This document shows, in pieces, positions 1 to 9,760 of a stretch of 64,000 nt of DNA. The position numbers were made by a program, and so were the translations under genes. How positions within the stretch are numbered: position 1 is the first letter of the stretch; each line of letters begins with the position of its first letter. The DNA is taken from assembly GCF_004340905.1 (NCBI RefSeq), contig NZ_SLXD01000007.1:207816-271815 (forward strand), written 5' to 3'. A model generated the notes under the pieces. It did not search any database and had not been told where the DNA came from. It saw only the letters and a list, made by a program, of their open reading frames with translations. The stretch comes from Rubrivivax gelatinosus. GTDB taxonomy: Bacteria > Pseudomonadota > Gammaproteobacteria > Burkholderiales > Burkholderiaceae_C.

Positions 1-1432
1 GCGCGGCACGCGCTGCGGCCACGACCTCGGCGTCGCTGGCCTCGGGCCGGCCGTAGCGGATGTTCTCCAGCGCCGACGCCGAGAAGACCGTGCTGTCCTG
101 CGGCACGATGCCGATGCGCCCGCGCAGCCCGGCCAGCGAGGCCTCGCGCACGTCGACGCCGTCGACCGACACGCGCCCGGCCTGGGCGTCGTAGAAACGC
201 AGCAGCAGCTGCAGCACCGTGCTCTTGCCGGCGCCGCTGGGGCCGACCAGGGCCACCGTCTCTCCGGGGCGCACGTCCAGCGAGAAGTCCGCCAGCGAGG
301 GCTGGCCGGGCCGCGACGGATAGCAGAACGTGACCCCGTCCAGGCGCACCGCCGAGCCGCCCGAGGTCGGCGGCAGCGCGCGCGGCCGCGGCGGGTCGGC
401 CACCGGCGAACGCGCCGCCAGCAGCTCCATCAGCCGCTCGGTGGCGCCGGCGGCGCGCAGCAGCTCGCCCCAGACCTCGGACAGCACCGCCACCGCGCCG
501 ACGAAGATGATGACGAAGACCACCGTCTGCCCGAGGTGGCCGGCGCTGATGCGGCCTTCGATCACCGCCTGCGTGCCCTGGTACAGGCCCCAGACCAGCG
601 CGCCGAAGGTCGCGGTGATCATGAAGCCGACGAGCAGCGAGCGCACGACGGTGCGCCGCCGTGCGGTGTCGAACGCGCTTTCGGTGGCGGCGTCGAAACG
701 CGCCGATTCACGCGGCTCCTGCACGTAACCCTGCACGACGGGGATCGCGTTGAGCACTTCGGCGGCGATGGCGCTGGAGTCGGCGACGCGGTCCTGACTG
801 GCGCGGCTCAACTTGCGCACACGCCGGCCGAAGTAGATCGACGGCAGCACGACCAGCACCAGGATGCCCAGCACCTGGGTCATCACCCAGGGGTTGGTGA
901 CCACCAGCGCGGCCAGCGCGCCCAGCCCCATCACGGTGTTGCGCAGGCCCAGGCTGAGGCTGGAGCCGACGACGGTCTGCACCAGCGTCGTGTCGGTGGT
1001 CAGGCGGCTGAGCACCTCGCCGGTCTGGGTGGTCTCGAAGAACTCCGGGCTCTGGCGCACGACGTGGGCGTAGACCGCGTTGCGCAGGTCGGCGGTGATG
1101 CGCTCGCCCAGCCAGGTGACCATGTAGAAGCGCAGCGCCGAGAACAGCCCCAGCGCGCCGCCGACCGCGAACAGCGCCAGGAAGTGCCCGCGCAGCGCCA
1201 TCACGCGCTGGCCGGGGTCGGCGGCGACCAGGCCCTGGTCGATCAGCGACTTCAGCGCCACCGGGAAGGCCAGCGTGCTGGCCGCGGCGAGCACGAGGAA
1301 CAGCGCCGCGAGGGCGACCCGCGCGCGGTACGGCCGCACGAAGGGCAGCAGCCCGGACAGGGATCGCACGCGGCGCGCCGGCGCCGCGTCGTCGGCGGCA
1401 CGCGCCGCCGTGGTGGAAGTGGTGGAAGCCAT
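1..1432 (-). CDS. MsbA-type ABC exporter, fused permease and ATPase (3' end cut by window edge)
   Basis: This is an ABC half-exporter with the membrane domain and the ATPase on one chain; such proteins act as homodimers in the inner membrane and flip lipids or export drugs. The ATG at 1432 begins a cytoplasmic tail, then hydrophobic membrane segments fill roughly residues 35-310. The nucleotide-binding domain begins near residue 355, and its Walker A (GPSGAGKST) lies near residue 397, followed by a Q-loop (IVPQDSTVF). The signature loop and Walker B lie beyond the window. The family is certain; the substrate cannot be read from the sequence. MsbA-like lipid export is one possibility among several. 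Confidence 0.9.
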   Translation of the reverse strand, partial: MASTTSTTAARAADDAAPARRVRSLSGLLPFVRPYRARVALAALFLVLAAASTLAFPVALKSLIDQGLVAADPGQRVMALRGHFLALFAVGGALGLFSALRFYMVTWLGERITADLRNAVYAHVVRQSPEFFETTQTGEVLSRLTTDTTLVQTVVGSSLSLGLRNTVMGLGALAALVVTNPWVMTQVLGILVLVVLPSIYFGRRVRKLSRASQDRVADSSAIAAEVLNAIPVVQGYVQEPRESARFDAATESAFDTARRRTVVRSLLVGFMITATFGALVWGLYQGTQAVIEGRISAGHLGQTVVFVIIFVGAVAVLSEVWGELLRAAGATERLMELLAARSPVADPPRPRALPPTSGGSAVRLDGVTFCYPSRPGQPSLADFSLDVRPGETVALVGPSGAGKSTVLQLLLRFYDAQAGRVSVDGVDVREASLAGLRGRIGIVPQDSTVFSASALENIRYGRPEASDAEVVAAARAA

Positions 1433-1483
1433 CGCCGCGCAGTGTAGGCAGCGCCGCCGAACGGCGCTCGCGGCGGGGCGGCG

Positions 1484-3604
1484 CTACAGGGTGCTGGCCA
1501 GCAGCCGGCGCACCAGCAGGTCGCGCAGGCCGTGCGCGTCGGCCAGGCCCAGGCGCTCCAGGTAGGGGCGCGGCGCCTCACGGCCTTCCCAGAGGCTCTT
1601 GAGCGTCATCTGCAGCAGTTCGGCCGGGTGTTCGCTGGCGTGCTTGAGCTTCTTCAGCGCGCGCACGATGCGGATCTCGTCTTCGCTCAGGTCGGTGCCG
1701 AACGGGTACTCGGGCAGCAGCCCGGCCGTGGCCCAGGGCTGAAGCTGGTCCTCCAGACTCTGCGGCAGGTTGTGGCGGCAGCGTTCGGGCACCGTGTAGC
1801 CGGATTCGAGCTTGCCGTGGGCCTGCGCCTGGCGCACGAGTTCGTCCTGGAAACGCGAGTCGGCCACCGCGATCAGGCGCTTGACGACCTCGCCGTCGGA
1901 CTGCCCGCGCAGGTCGGCGACACCGTACTCGGTGACGACGATGTCGCGCAGGTGGCGCGGGATCGTCACGTTGCCGTAGCTCCAGACGATGCTGCTTGTG
2001 AGCGCCTGCTTCGTCGCGTGCGTCGAGCGCAGCATCATCACCAGGCGCGCGTCGGGCAGGGCGTGCGACATCGCGACGAAGTTGTACTGGCCGCCGACGC
2101 CGCTGACGACCTGGCCGTTCTCCAGCGCGTCGCTGGCCGCGGCGCCGAGCAGCGTGACGACCATCGTCGTGTTCATGAAACGCGCGCGGCGGCGCTGCTG
2201 GCGCTTCAGCTCGTCGTCGCCGTAGAGCTGGTTGATGAAGTCGATGCGCGTCATGTCGATCTTCGCCAGCTCCTGCGGCGGCATCGTGCGCAGGCGTTCG
2301 TAGAAGTCGCGCGGGCCGAGGAAGAAGCCGCCGTGCATGAAGACGCCGCCCAGCAGCCGCGAGCCGAGCATCGTGCCGCAGACGGTGTCGAAGGCGCCGG
2401 CATCGCGCAGGTCGGCGCTGCAGCGCGTGGCGCCGCAGACGAGCTCGCCGCCGTCCAGGCGCACGTCGGCGCGCAGCACGCCGAACTGTTGCAGGAAGGC
2501 GAGGTCGCGCGCGTCCAGCGGCGCGCGCACGCGGCCGGCCTCCAGCAGCGCCGCCAGGGTCTGCGGGCGCACCGTCGCGTCGGCGATGCGGCCTTCGTTG
2601 AGCAGGCGCTGCAGCACCGCGTCGGCGTAGACCTCGCGGCGCACGATGCCGGCCTCGATGAGCTTCAGGAAGCCGTTGACGAACATCTCCGAGCAGCCGT
2701 AGAGCCCGGTGTCGAAGCGCCCGGTCTCGCGGCCGGACAGGTCGCCGTGGGTCAGCGACTCGAGGATGCGGCGGTATTCGCTGCCGTGGCGGTCGCGCAC
2801 GATCAGTGACTGCGCGATGGCGTCGCCCAGCGAGCCGATGCCGATCTGCAGCGTGCCGCCGTCGACGACGAAGCTCGACGCGTGCAGGCCGATCGCGTAA
2901 TCGGCGAACGAGACCTTGTTGTTCGGCGGCGCGAACACGGCGTGCGTGCCGTGCGGGTCGGTGACGACGAGGTCGAACAGCCCCGGGTCGACCTCGGCGC
3001 CGTTGGGCATGAACGGCATCTTGCGGTTGACGACGCCGACGGTCATCACCTTGCGGCCGCTGGCGTGCACGCGCTCGATGATCTCGGCGCTGACGTCGGG
3101 GTTGGACGACAGCGACAGCCGCATCGCCTCGCCGGTGCCGCGTGCGGCCACCGCCTGGGCGATGACGTTCATGCCCTGCACCGCCATGTCGCGTGCGACG
3201 AAGGTGTAGTTGGTCGAGATGTAGTTCTGCTGCGCCGCGGCGTTGCCCAGGTAGTCGCCGGTCTTCATGAAGAACTCGCGCACCTCGACGTTGCTCGGCA
3301 GCCGGCCGGCACGCAGGTCGACGACGTAGTCCAGGTCGGGGTAGTCCTCGAAGACACGCGCCACCAGCGGTTCGAGGAAGTGGCGCTCGATGTCGGTCTT
3401 GCCCACCGGCTTCTGCAGCGACAGCGCGGTGACGATGCGCAACCGCCGCGACGGCTTGGCGCGCAGCCGCCGGTACAGCGCGTTGACGAAGGGGTTGGGC
3501 TTGCCGACACCCAGCGGGATGCCGAGCACGATGTCTCCCTCCACCGTCTCCAGCACCAGGTCGACCGCGGCCTCGATCGAGTCGACGAACTTCGGCGCGC
3601 CCAT
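1484..3604 (-). CDS. acetyl-CoA hydrolase/transferase family protein
   Basis: A 706-residue protein of the acetyl-CoA hydrolase/CoA-transferase family, which moves CoA between carboxylic acids or hydrolyses acyl-CoA through a glutamyl-CoA intermediate. The C-terminal domain carries the family motifs VSGVGGQYNF and TEYGVADLRG (about residues 550-565). The protein is about 200 residues longer than Cat1/Ach1-type members; such long forms are known in betaproteobacteria. The ATG at 3604 is chosen because a GGAG-type ribosome site (GACGGAGAC) precedes it; an upstream in-frame ATG at 3679 adds residues that do not look like the family. It is divergent from the GGDEF-like gene. Substrate unknown. 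Confidence 0.88.
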   Translation of the reverse strand: MGAPKFVDSIEAAVDLVLETVEGDIVLGIPLGVGKPNPFVNALYRRLRAKPSRRLRIVTALSLQKPVGKTDIERHFLEPLVARVFEDYPDLDYVVDLRAGRLPSNVEVREFFMKTGDYLGNAAAQQNYISTNYTFVARDMAVQGMNVIAQAVAARGTGEAMRLSLSSNPDVSAEIIERVHASGRKVMTVGVVNRKMPFMPNGAEVDPGLFDLVVTDPHGTHAVFAPPNNKVSFADYAIGLHASSFVVDGGTLQIGIGSLGDAIAQSLIVRDRHGSEYRRILESLTHGDLSGRETGRFDTGLYGCSEMFVNGFLKLIEAGIVRREVYADAVLQRLLNEGRIADATVRPQTLAALLEAGRVRAPLDARDLAFLQQFGVLRADVRLDGGELVCGATRCSADLRDAGAFDTVCGTMLGSRLLGGVFMHGGFFLGPRDFYERLRTMPPQELAKIDMTRIDFINQLYGDDELKRQQRRRARFMNTTMVVTLLGAAASDALENGQVVSGVGGQYNFVAMSHALPDARLVMMLRSTHATKQALTSSIVWSYGNVTIPRHLRDIVVTEYGVADLRGQSDGEVVKRLIAVADSRFQDELVRQAQAHGKLESGYTVPERCRHNLPQSLEDQLQPWATAGLLPEYPFGTDLSEDEIRIVRALKKLKHASEHPAELLQMTLKSLWEGREAPRPYLERLGLADAHGLRDLLVRRLLASTL

Positions 3605-3771
3605 CTTCTTGTCTCCGTCCTTGCCTGTATCTTGTGCCGTCCAGCATCGGCTGCGCGCCGGGTGCGACGCTTGACACAAAGCAAGCGGCCGAAGCCCACT
3701 TTCTAGGGGGTGATGACCGGGGTGCTTCAGGCGCCGCGGGTTGTGGTCGAATACCGTACGGCGGTGCGCCC

Positions 3772-4569
3772 ATGCTGAACGTTCCGACGATTCCCACCCC
3801 CGACGAGACGCTGCCCCCGCGTCGCCGCCTGGCGACCGGGGTGGCGCTCGGCGCGCTGCTGGTCGTGTTGATGGCCGCGGCCGGCTGGGGGCTGGCGCGG
3901 CTGTTCGCCGGTCTCGGGCCGCTGGCCGCGCCGGCAGCTGCGGCGTTGGCCGCCGCCGGCGTCGGCGTGCCGCTGGTGCTGTGGCTGCTGCACCTGCTGC
4001 GTGCGCTGGACGGCACGCGCGCAGCGCTGGCGCGGCTGGACACCGTCGACCCGGCCACCGGCATCACCAACCGCCCCAACTTCCTGGCCTCGGCCGAACG
4101 CGAATGGTCGCGTGCACGTCGCTACGGCACCGGCGCGGCGCTGCTGGTCGTCGAGGTCGACCAGGCCGCGCGCCTCGCCGAGGGCCGTGGCGTCGTCGCC
4201 ACCGAGACCGTGCTGCGCGCGCTGGCGCGCGACACCGAGCAGACGCTGCGCGGCGGCGACCTGATCGCACGTTTCGGCGACACCCAGTTCGCCGTCTGGC
4301 TGGTGCACGCCGACCCGACCGGCGCGCTCGACGTCGCCGAGCGCATCCGCGAACGCAGCGAGCAGATGGAGATCCCCTGCGGCGCGCATCCGCTGCGGGT
4401 GACGGTCAGCGTCGGCGTCGCCGCGCTGCGGCCGGCGCACCAGAACCTGTCGGCGCTGATCGACGACGTCGACGCCGCACTCGCGGCCGCGCAGCAGGCC
4501 GGCGGCAACTGCGTGCGCGCCGCGCCGGTGGACCTGCGCCGGCGCCGGGCCGACGCGCCGCCGCCCTGA
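3772..4569 (+). CDS. membrane protein with degenerate GGDEF domain
   Basis: A 265-residue protein with two hydrophobic segments near residues 20-45 and 48-75, followed by a GGDEF-type domain (about residues 88-250). The fold markers are present (DPATGITNRPNF near the start of the domain, a late VSVGVAAL strand), but the signature is RFGDTQF rather than GG(D/E)EF, and the usual metal-binding Asp after the first strand is replaced within VVEVDQAARL. It is therefore unlikely to make cyclic-di-GMP and may be a GTP- or c-di-GMP-sensing or purely structural relative. The ATG at 3772 precedes a plausible N-terminus; longer in-frame starts exist upstream. No obvious operon partner. Confidence 0.75.
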   Translation: MLNVPTIPTPDETLPPRRRLATGVALGALLVVLMAAAGWGLARLFAGLGPLAAPAAAALAAAGVGVPLVLWLLHLLRALDGTRAALARLDTVDPATGITNRPNFLASAEREWSRARRYGTGAALLVVEVDQAARLAEGRGVVATETVLRALARDTEQTLRGGDLIARFGDTQFAVWLVHADPTGALDVAERIRERSEQMEIPCGAHPLRVTVSVGVAALRPAHQNLSALIDDVDAALAAAQQAGGNCVRAAPVDLRRRRADAPPP

Positions 4570-5634
4570 TCAGCCCAGCTGCAGCCGTCGGCTGTAGCCC
4601 GTCATCTCCAGATAACCCAGGCCGACGCGGCGCCCCGCGCCGTCGAGCAGTTCGCTTAAGCCCTCCCAGTAGACCGCGCCGGTGCCGCCGCGGCTGTCGA
4701 GTTCCTGGCCGTCGAGCAGCGCGCGCACGCGCCAGCGGCCGGCGGGCGTGTCGACCTGCCACTCGACCGGGTACTCGGCGCGTGTCGCCGGGCTCGCCCA
4801 GCGCCGGCCGGGCGTGAAGACCACGTCGCCGGGCGCGAAGGCCACGGCCGTGCCGCCGGCCGCGCGCCAGCTGCCGCCGGCCCACAGCGCGCTGCCGTCG
4901 GCGCGGCGCAGCCGGAAGGCGGTCAGCGCGCTGCCGTCGAACAGGTTGATGCCGATCCAGTCCCAGCCGACGGCCTCGGGGTGCAGGATCTCGTCGCTCC
5001 ATTCGTGGTCCATCCAGGCCACGCCGCGGGCCTCGGCCGGGCGGCCGTCGGCGCTGAACCGGCAGTTCGCCGCGAGTTGGGGCTCGCTCACGTAGTGGCT
5101 GGCCTGGCGTTCGTCCGGGCCTTTGCGCGAGAAGCCGGCGTCGCCCTGCAGCAGCAGCGGCTGCGTCGGCACGAGCTCCAGATCGAGGCCGAAGTCGGCG
5201 GCCGGCAGCCGCGCGCGGTAGCCGCTGCCCGCACGTTCCAGCCACCAGTCGCCCAGGCGCACGCCGACGTCCTCGGTCCGCGCCCAGGCCGGGCCTTCGG
5301 TGCCGTCGCCCGACCAGCGCGCGATGCGCTGCGCATGGTGGTGGCGGCGGGCGTCCAGATCGGTGAGCGCCGCGTGCGCGAACAGGATCTGGCGCGGTGC
5401 GAAGCGGCTCTTCACCTCTGCGGCCAGCCCGGTGCGGCTGCGGAAGAAGGTCAGCTGGAAGCCCCAGCGCGGCGCCTGCGGCGTGCCGGCCCAGCCGGTG
5501 GCGTACCACCACTCGGTGCGGGTGTCCGGGTGCGCGCCGTGGTCACGCGGGAAGACCAGCGGGCGCCGCCGGATCTCGGCGTGGGCCGGCAGCGCGGCGG
5601 CGCCGGCGAGCAGCAGCAGATGGCGGCGTCGCAT
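4570..5634 (-). CDS. AttH-like / carotenoid 1,2-hydratase-like lipocalin-fold protein
   Basis: A 354-residue exported protein with a short signal peptide (about 1-19, ending AHA). The motif TEWWYATGW near residue 38 and [10 protein letters not shown] near residue 215 are hallmarks of the AttH/CrtC-like hydroxyneurosporene synthase family, two tandem lipocalin-like barrels. In AttEFGH-type loci the protein goes with an ABC ATPase and FtsX-type permease; here the gene starts two bases after the permease stop and completes such a set. The biochemical role of AttH is not established; a periplasmic lipid-handling role is inferred from the fold and neighbours. A carotenoid hydratase is less likely because no carotenoid genes are nearby. 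Confidence 0.82.
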   Translation of the reverse strand: MRRRHLLLLAGAAALPAHAEIRRRPLVFPRDHGAHPDTRTEWWYATGWAGTPQAPRWGFQLTFFRSRTGLAAEVKSRFAPRQILFAHAALTDLDARRHHHAQRIARWSGDGTEGPAWARTEDVGVRLGDWWLERAGSGYRARLPAADFGLDLELVPTQPLLLQGDAGFSRKGPDERQASHYVSEPQLAANCRFSADGRPAEARGVAWMDHEWSDEILHPEAVGWDWIGINLFDGSALTAFRLRRADGSALWAGGSWRAAGGTAVAFAPGDVVFTPGRRWASPATRAEYPVEWQVDTPAGRWRVRALLDGQELDSRGGTGAVYWEGLSELLDGAGRRVGLGYLEMTGYSRRLQLG

Positions 5635-5636
5635 TC

Positions 5637-8141
5637 CTACCAGTCCTCCTTCACCGACAGCACCGCCGAGCGCCCGGCGGCGCTGCGCGCGCTGAACGCG
5701 GCGGTGGCGATGCCGGCGGCGAACACCGCCGCGGCCAGCGCCGCCAGCCGCGCCACCGGCACGACGAGCTCCATCGTCCAGTGGAAGCTCTGCGGGTTGA
5801 CGACGAAGACCAGGACCGCGCTGACCGCCAGCCCCAGCGCCAGCCCGACGACGACGCCGGCGGCCAGCCAGGCCGCGCCTTCGCCGGCGACGATGGCGAT
5901 GACCTGGCCGCGTGTCAGCCCCAGGTGCGCCAGCAGGCCGAACTCCTTGCGCCGCGCCAGCACCTGGGCCGACAGGCTGGCGGCGATGCCGACCAGGCCG
6001 ATGCCGATGGCCACCGCCTGCAGGTAGTAGGTGACGGCGAAGCTGCGGTCGAAGATGCGCAGCGACATCGTGCGCAGCTCGCCGGTGGCGGCGAACTCCA
6101 GCATCGCCGGGTCGGGCAGCAGCGCGCGCAGCCGCGTCTGCACCGCAGCCATCTCGGCACCGGGTGCCAGCCACAGCGCCAGGTCGTTGATGCGTTCGTC
6201 GCCGGTCAAACGGCGGTAGTCGGCGCTGTCCATCACGAGGCTGCCGAACTGGCGCGCGTAGTCTCGCCAGACGCCGAGCACCCGCACCGTCGTGCCGCCG
6301 GCCAGCGGCAGCTCCAGCGTGCCGCCGACCTTCGCGCCGTAGAGGTCGACCATGGCCTCGCTGACCCAGACGCCGGTCTCGCCTGGCCGCGGCGGCAGCG
6401 CCGTGCCGACCAGTGGCAGCTCGCTGGCCGCGTCGGCCACCGGCCGCGCCATCAGCGTCACCGCCGGGCGGCCTTCGGCCATCTGCAGCGCGCGGTGGCG
6501 GGTCGCCGAGACGCGCGCGACGCCGGGCACGCTGGCCGCGGCCTGCAGGAAGTCCGGCGGCAGCCAGGCCTGGTCGGTGGTGCCGCCGGTGGCGGCGCTG
6601 CGCGCGTACAGGTCGGCCGGCAGCATCGAGTCCAGCCAGTGCGAGACGCCGTCGCGAAAGCTCGCCACCATCACCGTCAGCGCCACCGACAGCGCCAGGC
6701 TGGCGACGACGCCCGACACCGCCGCCGTCGCGGTGGCGCGCTGGAAACGCGCACGCTGCAAAGCCAGCAGCGCCAGCGCCGAACGTGGCGTCGAGATCCA
6801 GCCCAGCAGCGCGTGCACGACCGCCGGCACCAGCGCGACGCCGCCGAACAGCAGCGCCGCGACCGCGAGGTAGGCCGCCAGCGGCAGCCCGGCGATCGGC
6901 GGTGCGAAGGCCAGCGCCACGCCGGCGGCCAGCAGCAAGAGGCCGGGCAGGGCGGGTGGCGCCGGCTGGTGCGGCGCGCCCAGGCCCTTGAGCGCCATCG
7001 CCGGCGCCAGGCGCTCGGCCTGTTTCGCCGGCCACCAGCCGCCGATCAGCGCCGACACCGTGCCCAGCGCCAGGAAGGCCAGCGCGCCGCCGGCGCCGAA
7101 ACGCACCGTCGGCGCGATGCCGGGGAAGTAGCCGCCGCCCAGGTCGCCCGACATCCAGCGCAGCGCCAGCACCGCCATGCCGGCGCCCATCACCAGCCCG
7201 GCCAGGCTGCCGGCCGCGCCCAGCACCGCACATTCGGCCAGCACCAGGCCGCGCCGTTCGCCGGCGGTGAGCCCCAGCACGCCCAAGAGCGCGAAGCTCG
7301 GCGTGCGCTGCGCCACCGACAGCGAGACCACCGAGAACACCAGGAAGGCGCCGACGAACAGCGCCACCAGCGCCAGCACCGTCAGGTTCACGCGGTAGGC
7401 GCGCGACAGGTTGGAGATGCGCTGCTCGGCTTCGCCCGGCGCGACGGCCTCGACACCGGCCGGCAGCGCCAGCCGTTCGACCAGCGCCGCGCGGTCGGTG
7501 CCCGGCGCCAGCCGCAGGTCGATGCGCGTCAGCCGGCCGTCGTAGCCGAAAACCGTCTGCGCCGCGGCGACGTCCATCACGGCCATCGCCAGGCCGCCGG
7601 CGGCGACGCTGCCGGCGACCTCGAACCGCTGCCACGCGGTGCCCGACTGCAGCGCCAGCACCGTGCCGTCGGCGGCGCCGGTCTGGGTGCGCGCCGCGGT
7701 GTTGAGGAAGACCAGCCCCGGGTCCAGCCCGGCCATCGTGCGGCTGTCGTCGGCCGGGCGCGGCAGCAGCGTCGCCGCCACCGGCGCGATGCGCAGCACG
7801 TCCAGACCGACGACCCGCAGCGCGACACGCCGGCCGTCGGCCGCCGCGGCATAGGTCTCGAACTCGACCACCGGGCTGGCGAGCTCGACCGCGGCGTCGG
7901 TGGCGACGCGGTCGAACAGCGCATCGTCGAAACCTTCGCGCTGGCCGCGGATCGTCAGGTCGGGCTCGCCGTTGGCGGCACGCACCGCGGCGGAGAACTC
8001 CGACAGCGCCGAGCTGTTGATCAGGTGCACCGAGTACGCCAGCGCGACGCCCAGCGCCACCGCCAAGAGCGCGACGCCGTGGCGCCAGGGGTGGTGGCGC
8101 CACTCGCGCCACAGCAGGCTGGCCAGCAGGTGGCGGTTCAT
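5637..8141 (-). CDS. FtsX-family ABC permease, long form (AttF/AttG-like)
   Basis: An 834-residue inner-membrane permease. A first membrane segment lies near residues 20-40, a large periplasmic region follows, three more segments lie at about 255-375, a middle hydrophobic block at about 395-450, a second periplasmic region, and three segments end the protein (about 700-825). This duplicated FtsX layout is that of long MacB/LolCE-type permeases that handle lipids or lipoproteins rather than importing solutes. The start codon overlaps the stop of the ATPase gene by four bases (ATGA), so the two are almost certainly translated together. Substrate unknown. Confidence 0.87.
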   Translation of the reverse strand: MNRHLLASLLWREWRHHPWRHGVALLAVALGVALAYSVHLINSSALSEFSAAVRAANGEPDLTIRGQREGFDDALFDRVATDAAVELASPVVEFETYAAAADGRRVALRVVGLDVLRIAPVAATLLPRPADDSRTMAGLDPGLVFLNTAARTQTGAADGTVLALQSGTAWQRFEVAGSVAAGGLAMAVMDVAAAQTVFGYDGRLTRIDLRLAPGTDRAALVERLALPAGVEAVAPGEAEQRISNLSRAYRVNLTVLALVALFVGAFLVFSVVSLSVAQRTPSFALLGVLGLTAGERRGLVLAECAVLGAAGSLAGLVMGAGMAVLALRWMSGDLGGGYFPGIAPTVRFGAGGALAFLALGTVSALIGGWWPAKQAERLAPAMALKGLGAPHQPAPPALPGLLLLAAGVALAFAPPIAGLPLAAYLAVAALLFGGVALVPAVVHALLGWISTPRSALALLALQRARFQRATATAAVSGVVASLALSVALTVMVASFRDGVSHWLDSMLPADLYARSAATGGTTDQAWLPPDFLQAAASVPGVARVSATRHRALQMAEGRPAVTLMARPVADAASELPLVGTALPPRPGETGVWVSEAMVDLYGAKVGGTLELPLAGGTTVRVLGVWRDYARQFGSLVMDSADYRRLTGDERINDLALWLAPGAEMAAVQTRLRALLPDPAMLEFAATGELRTMSLRIFDRSFAVTYYLQAVAIGIGLVGIAASLSAQVLARRKEFGLLAHLGLTRGQVIAIVAGEGAAWLAAGVVVGLALGLAVSAVLVFVVNPQSFHWTMELVVPVARLAALAAAVFAAGIATAAFSARSAAGRSAVLSVKEDW

Positions 8142-8785
8142 CGCGCCACGATGCCGTGCGCGGTCAGGCGCAGCACGCGGTCGGCACGCGCGGCGGCGGC
8201 TTCGGAGTGCGTCACCAGCAGGCAGGCGGCGCCGGCTTCGCGCACCTGGGCGAGCAGCACGGCGAGCACACGTTCGGCGGTCTCGGGGTCGAGGTTGCCG
8301 GTCGGTTCGTCGGCGAGGATCAGCCCGGGCGCATGCACGACGGCGCGTGCGATCGCCACGCGCTGCAGCTGGCCGCCGGAGAGCTGCGCCGGATAACGCG
8401 CGCCCAGCGCACCCAGCCCGACGGCGTCGAGCAGCGTGGCGACGCGGCGCTCGTCGGGGCGGTTCAGCAGCAGCAGCGGCAGCGCGACGTTCTCGGCCAC
8501 CGTCAGGTGCGGCAGCACGTGGAAGGCCTGGAAGACGAAGCCCAGGCGGGCGCGGCGCAGCCGGGCGCGGCCGGCTTCGTCCAGCGCCGCCAGGTCCTGG
8601 CCGGCGACCATGATGCGGCCGGCGTCCGCGGCGTCGAGCCCGGCGATGCAGTTCAGCAGCGTCGACTTGCCGACACCGGACTCGCCCAGCAGCGCGACGA
8701 ACTCGCCGGCGCCCAGTTCGAGCGTGACATCGTGGAAGACACGGGTCTCCCCGTAAGACTTGGACAGACCCTCGAGCAGCAGCAT
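8138..8785 (-). CDS. ABC transporter ATPase, LolD/AttE-like
   Basis: A 215-residue ATPase of the LolD/MacB group. It has Walker A (GESGVGKST, residues 34-42), the Q-loop (FVFQAF), the signature [14 protein letters not shown] and Walker B ([12 protein letters not shown]). This group powers FtsX-type permeases that extract lipids or lipoproteins from the membrane, fitting the permease gene that overlaps it by four bases. The start lies 45 bases beyond the end of miaA, so it may belong to the transcript that begins with the pseudouridine synthase gene. Confidence 0.9.
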   Translation of the reverse strand: MLLLEGLSKSYGETRVFHDVTLELGAGEFVALLGESGVGKSTLLNCIAGLDAADAGRIMVAGQDLAALDEAGRARLRRARLGFVFQAFHVLPHLTVAENVALPLLLLNRPDERRVATLLDAVGLGALGARYPAQLSGGQLQRVAIARAVVHAPGLILADEPTGNLDPETAERVLAVLLAQVREAGAACLLVTHSEAAAARADRVLRLTAHGIVAR

Positions 8786-8830
8786 GGGCGGCGATGATGC
8801 CCGAGAGGCTGCGACCGTCGCGGCGCGGGG

Positions 8831-9760
8831 TCAGCCGGCGGCCGTCTCCAGCGCGGCGAGCGCCTGCGCCAGCGCATCGGGCGCGTCGCAGGGCACGACG
8901 ATGCGTTCGGGCATCGCGCGCAGCCAGGTGATCTGGCGCTTGGCGAGCTGGCGCGTCGCGGCGATGCCGCGTTCTCGCAGCGGTGCCAGGTCGCCGGCGT
9001 CCAGCGCCTCCCAGGCCTGGCGGTAGCCGACGCAGCGCATCGACGGCAGGCCCGGGTGCAGGTCGCCGCGCTCGCGCAAGGCGCGCACCTCGTCGATGAA
9101 ACCGGCGGCCAGCATCGCGTCGAAACGCTGCGCGATGCGCTCGTGCAGCCAGGCGCGCGAGGCCGGCTCCAGCGACACCAGCGGCCAGGCCGCGGCGGCG
9201 GGTTTCTCGGCGCGTGCGCCCTGCTGCCAGGCCGAGATCGGCCGGCCGCTGCCGAGGAAGACCTCGAGCGCGCGCTGGATGCGCTGGGCGTCGTTCGGCG
9301 CCAGCCGGGCGGCCGTCACCGGGTCGACGCGCGCGAGTTCGGCGTGCAGCGCCGGCCAGCCCTCGGCGGCGGCGCGCGCGTCGAGCGCGGCGCGGATCGC
9401 CGGGTCGGTCTCGGGCATCGCGTCCAGGCCGTCGCGCAACGCCTTGAAGTACAGCATCGTGCCGCCGACGAGCAGCGGCAGCCGGCCGCGCGCGGTGATC
9501 TCGTCGACCAGCCGGCTGGCGTCGGCGACGAACCGTGCCGCCGAGTAGCTGTCGGCCGGGTCGACGATGTCGATCAGGTGGTGCGGCGCGGCGGCGCGTT
9601 CGGCGGCGCCGGGTTTGGCGCTGCCGATGTCCAGGCCGCGGTAGACCAGCGCCGAGTCGACGCTGACGATCTCCACCGGCCGGCGCGCGGCCAGCGCCAG
9701 CGCCGCGGCGGTCTTGCCGCTCGCCGTGGGGCCGGCGAGGCAGACAGCCTGAACCTTCAT
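8831..9760 (-). CDS. miaA: tRNA dimethylallyltransferase
   Basis: MiaA transfers a dimethylallyl group to N6 of adenosine 37 in tRNAs that read UNN codons. The 309-residue length is normal. The P-loop ([15 protein letters not shown]) starts near residue 10, followed by [18 protein letters not shown], the family's conserved substrate region, and ITWLRAMPE near the C-terminus. The start codon overlaps the stop of the MFS gene by four bases (ATGA). In many proteobacteria miaA directly follows mutL; here mutL lies about 17 kb away on the same strand. Confidence 0.96.
   Translation of the reverse strand: MKVQAVCLAGPTASGKTAAALALAARRPVEIVSVDSALVYRGLDIGSAKPGAAERAAAPHHLIDIVDPADSYSAARFVADASRLVDEITARGRLPLLVGGTMLYFKALRDGLDAMPETDPAIRAALDARAAAEGWPALHAELARVDPVTAARLAPNDAQRIQRALEVFLGSGRPISAWQQGARAEKPAAAAWPLVSLEPASRAWLHERIAQRFDAMLAAGFIDEVRALRERGDLHPGLPSMRCVGYRQAWEALDAGDLAPLRERGIAATRQLAKRQITWLRAMPERIVVPCDAPDALAQALAALETAAG

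Noticed and set aside
536..2809. Long plus-strand open frames over the ABC exporter and CoA-transferase genes
   Set aside because: They are antisense to well-recognised genes, are rich in Arg, Gln and His with no domain, and stem from the high GC at third codon positions.
3605..3771. A TTGACA promoter near 3673
   Set aside because: A perfect -35 is present, but no -10-like sequence lies 16-18 bases downstream.
5397..8396. A 999-codon plus-strand open frame opposite the FtsX permease
   Set aside because: Low-complexity Arg/Gln/His composition, no ribosome site, no motif; the minus-strand permease explains the region.
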